Origin: Mimachlamys varia
Lineage: Eukaryota; Mollusca; Bivalvia; Pectinida; Pectinidae
Direction of reading: 5' to 3'
NCBI GenBank assembly: GCA_947623455.1
Contig: OX392530.1
Location: 1,180,501 to 1,244,500, forward strand
Length of the DNA: 64,000 nucleotides
The notes under the pieces are model-generated. The model did not search any database, was not told where the DNA came from, and was given only the letters and a program-made list of their open reading frames with translations. The stretch's first letter is position 1; each line of letters opens with the position of its first letter. The position numbers and the translations under genes are program-made. Below, piece by piece: positions 36,775-47,700 of this stretch.

Positions 36775-36855
36775 TATATTTTCACTGCTGTGATGAGCAG
36801 TGAAAATATAAGATTTTGCCGTGAAAATATAAGATTTTGCAATGAAAATATAAGG
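36775..36855. repeat. Foldback plus 20-bp tandem units
   Basis: TATATTTTCACTGCT (36,775-36,789) and AGCAGTGAAAATATA (36,796-36,810) are perfect 15-base arms around GTGATG. The right arm then starts a short tandem repeat, GTGAAAATATAAGATTTTGC, in two or three copies. Confidence 0.75.
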
Positions 36856-36863
36856 CTTTTTCA

Positions 36864-37092
36864 GTGTAACGTGAAAAAGTGACCCGCCAATAAAAAACTA
36901 CCCGGGGTCATTATTCTACGTTGCAAAAAAAAACCCACCCGGGGTGGTTATTTTACAGTATAAATCTTACTCGGCCTTCTGATGAAAAATGACCCCACTC
37001 GATATTTCTGTAATTCGTCCCTTGAGAAAGTGACCCCCCGTAGATTTCAACGGTGGGTAGTTTTAACTGGGTATTTTTTTTACATGTTACAC
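36864..37092. mobile_element. Probable MITE with degenerate inverted ends
   Basis: The ends GTGTAACGTGAAAAA and the complement of GTGTAACATGTAAAAA are followed inward on both sides by AAAACTACCC. The interior repeats GACCCC/GGGGTC words. No clear target-site duplication. Confidence 0.4.
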
Positions 37093-37207
37093 CGGAACTT
37101 TTGTATGAGTTGTTCCCCTTGATCGAATCGAACATGAATATTGGAGGCTCGGCATATTGTTGTCGTCTGCTAGAACTTGTCTATTGTGGAAAGATAATCT
37201 TGTAGAA

Positions 37208-37374
37208 ATGGCATCAATAGTAAATATTGACGAGAAACTGCTGCAGGATTTAATATGTAATGAATTGGAAGATGAGAATGGTTCAACTTTTCCGATCAGC
37301 TTATCCCAATCAGCTGTGTACTGGACCCAATCGGTTGTGATTCGGATCAGGCCTAGTTACTTTCCAGTAGGCAA
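37208..37374 (+). CDS. Possible exon, unknown protein
   Basis: The open stretch 37,157-37,378 contains an internal ATG at 37,208 (GAAATGGCATC) starting MASIVNIDEKLLQDLICNEL, followed by an acidic segment. This composition resembles a protein N-terminus more than most frames in the window. GCAA/GTAAAG at about 37,374 could act as a splice donor, or the frame simply stops at 37,378. It lies between two foldback elements, and no domain or partner exon was recognised. Confidence 0.2.
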
Positions 37375-37434
37375 GTAAAGAAAACAAATCATGAAAGTAT
37401 CTTGAGTCCTCTTTCGAAATGTTATAGAAAGAAA

Positions 37435-37585
37435 ATTCAATGGTTTGCCGTTTGATATCAAATATATTTCACTTGTATGGCAGATTTTTTTTTCATATTT
37501 TCACTCGTGCTACGCACTCGTTAAATTTATAAAAATCTGCCATACTCGTGAAATATATTTGATATTAAACGGCAAACCATTGAAT
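37435..37585. mobile_element. Foldback element with 55-bp arms
   Basis: The left arm 37,435-37,489 and right arm 37,531-37,585 are complementary at 52 of 55 positions (ATTCAATGGTTTGCCGTTT...). The 41-base centre contains TTTTCACTCGTGCTACGCAC, matching the centre of the foldback at 21,247-21,399. The segment ACTCGTGAAATATATT and the trailing CCTCTATAT are also shared, but the outer arms are unrelated. Confidence 0.85.
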
Positions 37586-37605
37586 ATCCTCTATATCTTA
37601 TTTGT

Positions 37606-37943
37606 ATCAATATTTCGTTAGAGTTTTGGTAGTATTTTGCATACGAAATGCATTTTTTTACATGTCAACTTTCGATGGTGCAGATTTAGCTTGCTGTTTC
37701 CTCACAGCCGTATTATTTCGCGGAAGAAAAACATTCGCTGTATTGCGTGTATAAAGTCATAAATAGCACAGTTACAATAAAACTTATATTATTATTATTA
37801 CATGTGTAGTCCTACATAGAGTAATAATATAGAAAAAAATAATACGATATATGGCAATCATAATGTAGTCAGAAACAGTGTGATTTGGCTAATATACAAA
37901 TCCGGGAAAACATCGCTTTTTTAAAAATTCTTCCTCTTCTTAT
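37606..37943. other. No feature seen
   Basis: AT-rich sequence; includes a short TTATTATTATTA patch near 37,790. Confidence 0.4.
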
Positions 37944-38148
37944 GTTTGGTTCATTTTTGATCTGAAGCATCCTTGGGTTTTGGTTCATTTTTGATCTGAA
38001 GCATCCATGGGTTTTGGTTCATTTTTGATCTGAAGCATCCTTGGGTTTTGGTTCATTTTTGATCTGAAGCGTCCTTGGGTTTTGGTTCATTTTTGATCTG
38101 AAGCATCCTTGGGTTTTGGTTCATTTTTGATCTGAAGCATCCTTGGGT
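37944..38148. repeat. 35-bp minisatellite, 6 copies
   Basis: Unit TTTGGTTCATTTTTGATCTG + AAGCATCCTTGGGTT, 35 bp. Starts at 37,944 and 37,979 set the period. Copies are nearly identical, with one or two substitutions in total, so the array is young. Confidence 0.95.
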
Positions 38149-39589
38149 GAACGGGATTTCACTTTGTATAAACGTCGGGTCTGAGAATTTTGTATATCTT
38201 GCTATCACATATCCGCATGTTCATTATATCTCACAAGCATTACAATTACACATACATTTCTCTGTCTTTTGTGTCCTCGTGACTAAATTCGCCCTAATTA
38301 AATCTTAAGAGTACCAACATAAATCGAGTATTGCAGACTAAACCTTTTTACGGCAGTTTTGAAGTATTTCGTTGCTAACGTTATATATATTATTATTGGT
38401 ATGACCGACATTGATGGCATTTTGTTAAAACATACGCGCTTCATGCTTTCAAACTATACTAATGAATAGGAAGGAGACTCAGTTTTATGAGCTCTGGTGT
38501 TTTAAATTCCCAGGATATTGATGATTCACAAACACCATTTTCTTCAGTATCTTGACGATTTCTACACATTTAGACAATAAAAAACCCTTTTCTACCACAG
38601 AGAATGACAAACCTAGCCACTACTCTAACACTTTACAGCGGAAACAAACCAGTCCCGTCTCTGTTGTGTGTTGACAATAAGGTTTATGATGGAAAATAAT
38701 CCAGTTTTTACACATACAAACGTTTAAATGTTTTAAAGTACACGTTTGTTAGACGTCGATATGCTTCATTGCTCCTCCATATAAACGACATAGTGAGTAT
38801 AGGGAAGGAAAGCGTGAAAATGTCCACTTTTTATAGAAACGTACTTCACGGTAAGTATGACACGATTTAGTTTTATTGAGCCAAGCCCGTGCTGGTTGAG
38901 CAAATAAATCTAAAAAGACATTTACACATCCTCCTAACAACATGCTGTGCCTTTTTTCTGCCACAATTTAAATTTCTGCATTTGTTATCAAATTAGATCT
39001 ACATGCTAATGCCGGGCACTGCATCGTTTAGCAGTCACGTGACTTCTTTAAGTAACAAGTACCCGATGTAGCTGAACTGATGAGTCATACACTGTGATAT
39101 GCATTTCATAGTTACCTACTCGGCCATTTTGGTGGCTATTTTTATGAAGTATTAAGTGGTTGACTACATAAGATGTGTTTTATATCAGTTGATCATCATC
39201 ATACCCGATATATCTGATGGAAGGACGGGTATTTGGACAAATCTCGATCTTAATGTTAATGTAGGCACACTATTAAGTCATCTTTAGAATTAATTACACG
39301 CATGAACAACTTTGTATGACAACATAAAAACAGGCCAAGGTTTATGGGAGTTTCTGTATCAAATTTAGACATTCCCGTGTTGTCAGCATGTAGTCGTCTG
39401 ATGGCAGACACTGGATACATGCATTACACAAACCATGCGTGCCTTTAAGACTTAAATAATGTTGATTGTACATATAAAGTTGGGTCGTCGTGTCACATGT
39501 GTAAAACAATAATTTACCATAATAAGTTACTATTAGTTATTTCTTTATCCATGGCATCCTCTACCTTTTACATTCTTAGTCATGCAGGT
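38149..39589. other. No supported gene
   Basis: No array, inverted repeat or convincing exon recognised. Confidence 0.4.
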
Positions 39590-39593
39590 TTAA

Positions 39594-40285
39594 CTCTTTC
39601 GGCGCCAAAGTCGACTTTTGTCGACAGCCAGGACGAGCGCCAAAGTCGACTATAGTCGACATTTTGAAAACAATAAACTTAAGATTTTCATAAAATTTTG
39701 GAAATCCAAGATGGCTGCCAGGGTCGCATGACCTTGACTGAATGTGAACAATGTCCAAAAGGTACAGCGCTAGCTTCATTTGAACTTTATATCAATCAAG
39801 TAGCATGTTCCTACACCAACTAAAACAATGCTATAAAGCGTTAAGCATAAATCTATATTTAGCAATAAATATATATATTATGTCAGAATTACATGTTTTG
39901 GTAACTTTATTTCCTATTGTAATATATGCCTGCCACCACTTATATTCTTCATTATATCAGTAGATATATATACAGACACTCATAATATAGATTGAAACCT
40001 ACAGATAAGTGAAAAAAAAAGAAATAAAGCTGTAAAATCAACAATTTTATCAAATTATGAAAATCCAAGATGGCCGCTAAGGTTACATGACCTTGATTGA
40101 CCTTGAATGACCTGTGATGAGGTGCATTTGGTAAAGCATCATCTGAACTTTATTTCCGCCAAGTAGCATGTCCTTGCACCAAAAAATAAGAAAAAACATA
40201 CATTATTAATTAAAATTCCTTTAATTAGTAATTAATATTTGGCGCTGGGCCAATATGTTAAAAAGGTAATTTGGCGCCGAAAGAG
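39594..40285. mobile_element. piggyBac-type MITE, 692 bp, TTAA duplications
   Basis: Perfect 16-bp terminal inverted repeats CTCTTTCGGCGCCAAA are flanked on both sides by TTAA (39,590-39,593 and 40,286-40,289), the target used by piggyBac transposases. Subterminal CAAAGTCGACTTTTGTCGAC and CAAAGTCGACTATAGTCGAC palindromes follow the left end. The body holds a direct internal duplication of about 140 bp (about 39,680-39,822 and 40,040-40,182; shared AAATCCAAGATGGC, CATGACCTTGA and CAAGTAGCATGT). No transposase is encoded, so it depended on an enzyme from elsewhere. The perfect ends suggest fairly recent insertion. Confidence 0.85.
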
Positions 40286-40344
40286 TTAAGACAGTTAAAT
40301 CTATACATACCGGCTGCAATCAGCCGGGCAATTATTAAATCTAG

Positions 40345-40560
40345 ATCATGTGACTAAAGTCTCCTTTACAGATCATGTGACTAAACACTTGTTTATGTAT
40401 CATGTGACTAAACACTTGTTTATAGATCATGTGACTAAATACTTCTTTACAGATCATGTGACTAAAGTCTCCTTTACAGATCATGTGACTAAACTCTTTT
40501 TTACAGATCATGTGACTAAACACCCCTTTACAGATCATGTGACTAGAAACTCCTTTACAT
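40345..40560. repeat. 27-bp minisatellite, 8 copies
   Basis: ATCATGTGAC begins at 40,345, 40,372, 40,399, 40,426, 40,453, 40,480, 40,507 and 40,534. All but the last copy's following bases keep the period exactly, and TCATGTGAC is invariant while the rest varies. The unit length is a multiple of three, so open stretches on both strands (40,350-40,748 plus, 40,341-40,604 minus) encode nine-residue repeats. I regard these as by-products. Confidence 0.95.
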
Positions 40561-41719
40561 ATAGTTGTAAAAGAAGCCCCCCTCCCCCCTTCCCCTTTAT
40601 TCATGGTTGTTCAAATTTCAACTCCATAGTGATATGTATTATGAACTTTATTAAAAAATTGAATGAAACAAAATGTCATTTTAAAGCTAGTTGTACACAT
40701 GTTAATCCATGCCTTAAGGCTAAACTGGGACTTAATTTAAATATATAATGATAGGTGTGAGCGGGCACCAGTTAGACACAGACAATTAGAGATATTGTCA
40801 CGCCTCCCACCACGGAAACAGGTATCATCATGTGTGAATTAGTTGTGATATTGAAAAAAAAAATTGTTTGTGATGGATTATTATGTATTTTGTTAAACAT
40901 GATGATGTGCCTAAATCACGTCCTGTCTGATATCTTATAGGAGAGTAGACCATTACTATTTTCACTTCAATGTCACATTAGATGCTGTTAATAGTGTACT
41001 CATTTACACATAATAACACATGTACACTTGTTCAATTATAAAACATTCATATAGCTATACCTAAGTATCAATAAAGTTTACTCTTGCAGATAACGTTTGC
41101 TTTTTAATTTCCGTTGTAAAAACGAAGTTTTAAGGCATTATCAAATATCAACATAACAGTTCAATGCTATCACACAATCACGAATTGTGAAAAAAAAATC
41201 CAGAAAAATGAAAATAATTTTACATAGATATTGTTAAACATTTTAAAAATGATCATGGCAAATGTTTAGGCACTTCACATGCAAGAAAGATAGAAATTAA
41301 AACCTTTCCAAATAAAAAACAATGCTGAAGTCGTTCTGCTGAAAGCCAGCAATGGACTTCTAATTTACAAGAGAGTGCCTGACTTTATATTAAGTTCTGA
41401 GAAACATCTGTTTCAATGTCATTTTCTTTGGGAAAGAGATGTTTTTATATCCTTTTTATCAAAGAATTTGTTTCCATGGGTTGAGTATTTGTTCTTGTGA
41501 ATTGAACAGTCAGTTACTAGTAATTGTTTTAAATTTTGATTAAGGAAAATATTATTGATTTATCAATGTACGAGATTGTTTTGTGAATTGTAAACCTGGG
41601 TTATCTATCACGTAAGTACCCCGATTATCCTAATACTAACAAAATCTTTGTTTAGGGGTGTCAAGGTCTCTTGAATTAATAACCTCGTTCGGTGGAATAA
41701 GCGAAAAAATCCCATTATA
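40561..41719. other. No supported gene
   Basis: AT-rich left flank of the large array; no exon or repeat recognised. Confidence 0.4.
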
Positions 41720-44700
41720 CAGTCTAACATAGACCCCTAGTCCCTCGTCTTATCACGTGACAGCTCTAACATAGACCCCTAGTCCCTCGTCTTACCACGT
41801 GACAGCTCTAACATAGACCCCTAGTCCCTCTCTTACAACCTGACAGCTCTAACATAGACCCCTAGTCTCTCGTCTTACCACGTGACAGCTCTAACATAGA
41901 CCCCTAGTCCCTCGTCTTACAATGTGACAGCTCTAACATAGACCCCTAGTCCCTCGTCTTACAACGTGACAGTCCTAACATAGACCCCTAGTCCCTCGTC
42001 TTACAACGTGACAGCTCTAACATAGACCCCTAGTCCCTCGTCTTACAATGTGACAGCTCTAACATAGACCCCTAGTCCCCCGTCTTACAACCTGACAGCT
42101 CTAACATAGACCCCTAGTCCCTCGTCTTACAACGTGACAACCCTAACATAGACCCCTAGTCCCCCGTCTTACAACATGACAGCTCTAACATAGACCCCTA
42201 GTCCCTCGTTTTACAACGTGACAGCTCTAACATAGACCCCTAGTCCCTCGTCTTACCACGTGACAGCTCTAACATAGACCCCTAGTCCCTCGTCTTACCA
42301 CGTGACAGCTCTAACATAGACCCCTAGTCCTTCGTCTTACAACCTGACAGCTCTAACATAGACCTCTAGTCCCTCGTCTTACCACGTGACAGCTCTAACA
42401 TAGACCCCTAGTCCCTCGTCTTACAACGTGACAGCTCTAACATAGACCCCTAGTCCCCCGTCTTACAACATGACAGCTCTAACATAGACCCCTAGTCCCC
42501 CGTCTTACAACCTGACAGCTCTAACATAGACCCCTAGTCCCTCGTCTTACAACGTGACAGCTCTAACATAGACCCCTAGTCCCTCGTCTTACAACGTGAC
42601 AGCTCTAACATAGACCCCTAGTCCCTCGTCTTACAACCTGACAGCTCTAACATAGACCCCTAGTCCCCCGTCTTACAACATGACAGCCCTAACATAGACC
42701 CCTAGTCCCTCGTCTTACAACGTGACAGTCCTAACATAGACCCCTAGTCCCCCGTCTTACAACCGGACAGCTCTAACATAGACCCCTAGTCCCTCGTCTT
42801 ACAACGTGACAGCTCTAACATAGACCCCTAGTCCCTCGTCTTACAACGTGACAGCTCTAACATAGACCCCTAGTCCCCCGTCTTACAACGTGACAGCTCT
42901 AACACAGACCCCTAGTTCCTCGTCTTACAACGTGACAGTTCTAACATAGACCCCTAGTCCCTCGTCTTACAACGTGACAGCTCTAACATAGACCCCTAGT
43001 CCCTCGTCTTACAACCTGACAGCTCTAACATAGACCCCTAGTCCCTCGTCTTACAACCTGACAGCTCTAACATAGACCCCTAGTCCCCCGTCTTACAACG
43101 TGACAGCTCTAACATAGACCTCTAGTCCCTCGTCTTACAACGTGACAGTTCTAACATAGACCCCTAGTCCCTCGTCTTACCACGTGACAGTTCTAACATA
43201 GACCCCTAGTCCCTCGTCTTACAACCTGACAGCCCTAACATAGACCCCTAGTCCCTCGTCTTACAACGTGACAGCTCTAACATAGACCCCTAGTCCCTCG
43301 TTTTACAACCTGACAGCTCTAATATAGACCTCTAGTCCCTCGTCTTACAACGTGACTGCCCTAACATAGACCCCTAGTCCCCCGTCTTACAACCTGACAG
43401 TCCTAACATAGATCCCTAGTCCCCCGTTTTACAACGTGACAGTCCTAACATAGAACCCTAGTCCCCCGTCTTACAACGTGACAGTCCTAACATAGACCCC
43501 TAGTCCCTCGTCTTACAACCTGACAGCTCTACATAGACCCCTAGTCCCTCGTCTTACAACGTGACAGCTCTAACATAGACCCCTAGTCCCTCGTCTTACA
43601 ACGTGACAGCCCTAACATAGACCCCTAGTCCCTCGTCTTACAACGTGACAGCCCTAACATAGACCCCTAGTCCCCCGTCTTACAACGTGACAGCCCTAAC
43701 ATAGACCCCTAGTCCCCCGTCTTACAACCTGACAGCTCTAACATAGACCCCTAGTCCCCCGTCTTACAACATGACAGCCCTAACATAGACCCCTAGTCCC
43801 CCGTCTTACAACGTGACAGCTCTAACATAGACCCCTAGTCCCTTGTCTTACAACGTGACAGCTCTAACATAGACCCCTAGTCCCTTGTCTTATAACGTGA
43901 CAGTTCTAACATAGACCCCTAGTCCCCCGTCTTACCACGTGACAGCTCTATTAAAGACCCCTAGTCCCCCGTCTTACCACGTGACAGCTCTAACATAGAC
44001 CCCTAGTCCCTCGTCTTACAACCTGACAGCTCTAACATAGACCCCTAGTCCCCCGTCTTACCACGTGACAGCTCTAACATAGAACCCTAGTCCCTCGTCT
44101 TACAACCGGACAGTTCTAACATAGACCCCTAGTCCCTCGTCTTACAACGTGACAGCTCTAACATAGACCCCTAGTCCCTCGTCTTACAACGTGACAGCTC
44201 TAACATAGACCCCTAGTCCCTCGTCTTACAACCTGACAGCTCTAACATAGACCCCTAGTCCCTCGTCTTACAACGTGACAGCCCTAACATAGACCCCTAG
44301 TCCCACGTCTTACAACGTGACAGCTCTAACATAGACCCCTAGTCCCTCGTCTTACAATGTGACAGCTCTAACATAGACCCCTAGTCCCTCGTCTTACAAC
44401 ATGACAGTCCTAACATAGACCCCTAGTCCCCCGTCTTACAACGTGACAGCTCTAACATAGACCCCTAGTCCCTCGTCTTACAACGTGACAGTCCTAACAT
44501 AGACCCCTAGTCCCCCGTTTTACAACCTGACAGCCCTAACATAGACCCCTAGTCCCTCGTCTTACAATCTGACAGCCCTAACATAGACCCCTAGTCCCTC
44601 GTCTTACAACGTGACAGCCCTAACATAGACCCCTAGTCCCTCGTCTTACAACGTGACAGCCCTAACATAGACCCCTAGTCCCTCGTCTTACAACCTGACA

Positions 44701-47700
44701 GCTCTCACATAGACCCCTAGTCCCTCGTCTTACAACATGACAGTCCTAACATAGACCCCTAGTCTCCCGTCTTACAACGTGACAGCTCCAACATAGACCC
44801 CTAGTCCCTCGTCTTACAACCTGACAGCTCTAACATAGACCCCTAGTCCCTTGTCTTACCACGTGACAGCTCTAACATAGACCCCTAGTCCCTCGTCTTA
44901 TCACGTGGCAGCTCTAACATAGACCCCTAGTCCCTCGTCTTACAACGTGACAGCTCTAACTTAGACCCCTAGTCCCTCGTCTTACAACCTGACAGCTCTA
45001 ACATAGACCCCTAGTCCCTCGTCTTACAACGTGACAGCTCTAACATAGACCCCTAGTCCCCCGTCTTACAACCTGACAGCCCTAACATAGACCCCTAGTC
45101 CATCGTCTTACAACGTGACATCTCTAACATAGACCCCTAGTCCCTCGTCTTACAACCTGACAGCTCTAACATAGACCCCTAGTCCCTCGTCTTACAACGT
45201 GACAGCTCTAACATAGACCTCTAGTCCCTCGTCTTACAACGTGACAGTTCTAACATAGACCCCTAGTCCCTCGTCTTACAACGTGACAGTTCAAACATAG
45301 ACCCCTAGTCCCTCGTCTTACAACCTGACAGCTCTAACATAGACCCCTAGTCCCCCGTCTTACAACGTGACAGCTCTAACATAGACCCCTAGTCCCTTGT
45401 CTTACAACCTGTCAGCTCTAACATAGACCCCTAGTCCCCCGTCTTACCACGTGACAGCTCTAACATAGACCCCTAGTCCCTCGTCTTACAACCGGACAGT
45501 TCTAACATAGACCCCTAGTCCCCCGTCTTACAACGTGATAGCTCTAACATAGACCCCTAGTCCCCCGTCTTACAACCTGAGAGCCCTAACATAGACCCCT
45601 AGTCCCCCTTCTTACAACGTGACAGCTCAAACATAGACCCCTAGTCCCTCGTCTTACAATGTGACAGCTCTAACATAGACCCCTAATCCCTCGTCTTACA
45701 ACATGACAGTCCTAACATAGACCCCTAGTCCCCCGTTTTACAACGTGACAGCTCTAACATAGACCCCTAGTCCCTCGTCTTACAACGTGACAGTCCTAAC
45801 ATAGACCCCTAGTCCCCCGTTTTACAACCTGACAGCCCTAGCATAGACCCCTAGTCCCTCGTCTTACAATCTGACAGCCCTAACATAGACCCCTAGTCCC
45901 TCGTCTTACAACGTGACAGCCCTAACATAAACCCCTAGTCCCTCGTCTTACAACCTGACAGCCCTAACATAGACCCCTAGTCCCTCGTCTTACAACCTGA
46001 CAGCTCTCACATAGACCCCTAGTCCCCCGTCTTACAACCTGACAGCTCTAACATAGACCCCTAGTCCCCCGTCTTGCAACATGACAGCCCTAACATAGAC
46101 CCCTAGTCCCCCGTCTTACAACGTGACAGCTCTAACATAGACCCCTAGTCCCTTGTCTTACAACGTGACAGCTCTAACATAGATCCCTCGTCCCTTGTCT
46201 TATAACGTGACAGTTCTAACATAGACCCCTAGTCCCCCGTCTTACCACGTGACAGCTCTAACATAGACCCCTAGTCCCCCGTCTTACCACGTGACAGCTC
46301 TAACATAGACCCCTAGTCCCTCGTCTTACAACCTGACAGCTCTAACATAGACCCCTAGTCCCCCGTCTTACAACGTGACAGCTCTAACATAGAACCCTAG
46401 TCCCTCGTCTTACAACCGGACAGTTCTAACATAGACCCCTAGTCCCTCGTCTTACAACGTGACAGCTCTAACATAGACCCCTAGTCCCTCGTATTACAAC
46501 GTGACAGCTCTAGCATAAACCCCTAGTCCCTCGTCTTACAACCTGACAGCTCTAACATAGACCCCTAGTCCCTCGTCTTACAACCTGACAGCCCTAACAT
46601 AGACCCCTAGTCCCCCGTCTTACAACGTGACAGCTCTAACATAGACCCCTAGTCCCTCGTCTTACAATGTGACAGCTCTAACATAGACCCCTAGTCCCCC
46701 GTCTTACAACATGACAGTCCTAACATAGACCCCTAGTCCCCCGTCTTACAACGTGACAGCTCTAACATAGACCCCTAGTCCCTCGTCTTACAACGTGACA
46801 GTCCTAACATAGACCCCTAGTCCCCCCTTTTACAACCTGACAGCCCTAACATAGACCCCTAGTCCCTCGTCTTACAATCTGACAGCCCTAACATAGACCC
46901 CTAATCCCTCGTCTTACAACGTGACAGCCCTAACATAGACCCCTAGTCCCTCGTCTTACAACGTGACAGCCCTAACATAGACCCCTAGTCCCTCGTCTTA
47001 CAACCTGACAGCTCTCACATAGACCCCTAGTCCCTCGTCTTACAACATGACAGTCCTAACATAGACCCCTAGTCTCCCGTCTTACAACGTGACAGCTCTA
47101 ACATAGACCCCTAGTCCCTCGTCTTACAACCTGACAGCTCTAACATAGACCCCTAGTCCCTTGTCTTACCACGTGACAGCTCTAACATAGACCCCTAGTC
47201 CCTCGTCTTACCACGTGGCAGCTCTAACATAGACCCCTAGTCCCCCGTCTTACAACGTGACAGCTCTAACATAGACCTCTAGTCCCTCGTCTTACAACGT
47301 GACAGTTCTAACATAGACCCCTAGTCCCTCGTCTTACAACGTGACAGCCCTAACATAGACCCCTAGTCCCTCGTCTTACAACCTGACAGCTCTAACATAG
47401 ACCCCTAGTCCCCCGTCTTACAACGTGACAGCCCTAACATAGACCCCTAGGCCCCCGTCTTACAACCTGACAGCTCTAACATAGACCCCTAGTCCCCCGT
47501 CTTACAACATGACAGCCCTAACATAGACCCCTAGTCCCCCGTCTTACAACGTGACAGCTCTAACATAGACCCCTAGTCCCTTGTCTTACAACGTGACAGC
47601 TCTAACATAGACCCCTAGTCCCTTGTCTTATAACGTGACAGTTCTAACATAGACCCCTAGTCCCCCGTCTTACCACGTGACAGCTCTAACATTGACCCCT

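Noticed and set aside
40341..40748. Repeat proteins on both strands of the 27-bp array
   Set aside because: Same reason: an 8 x 27-bp array stays open on both strands, and the non-repeat extension (to 40,748) looks random.
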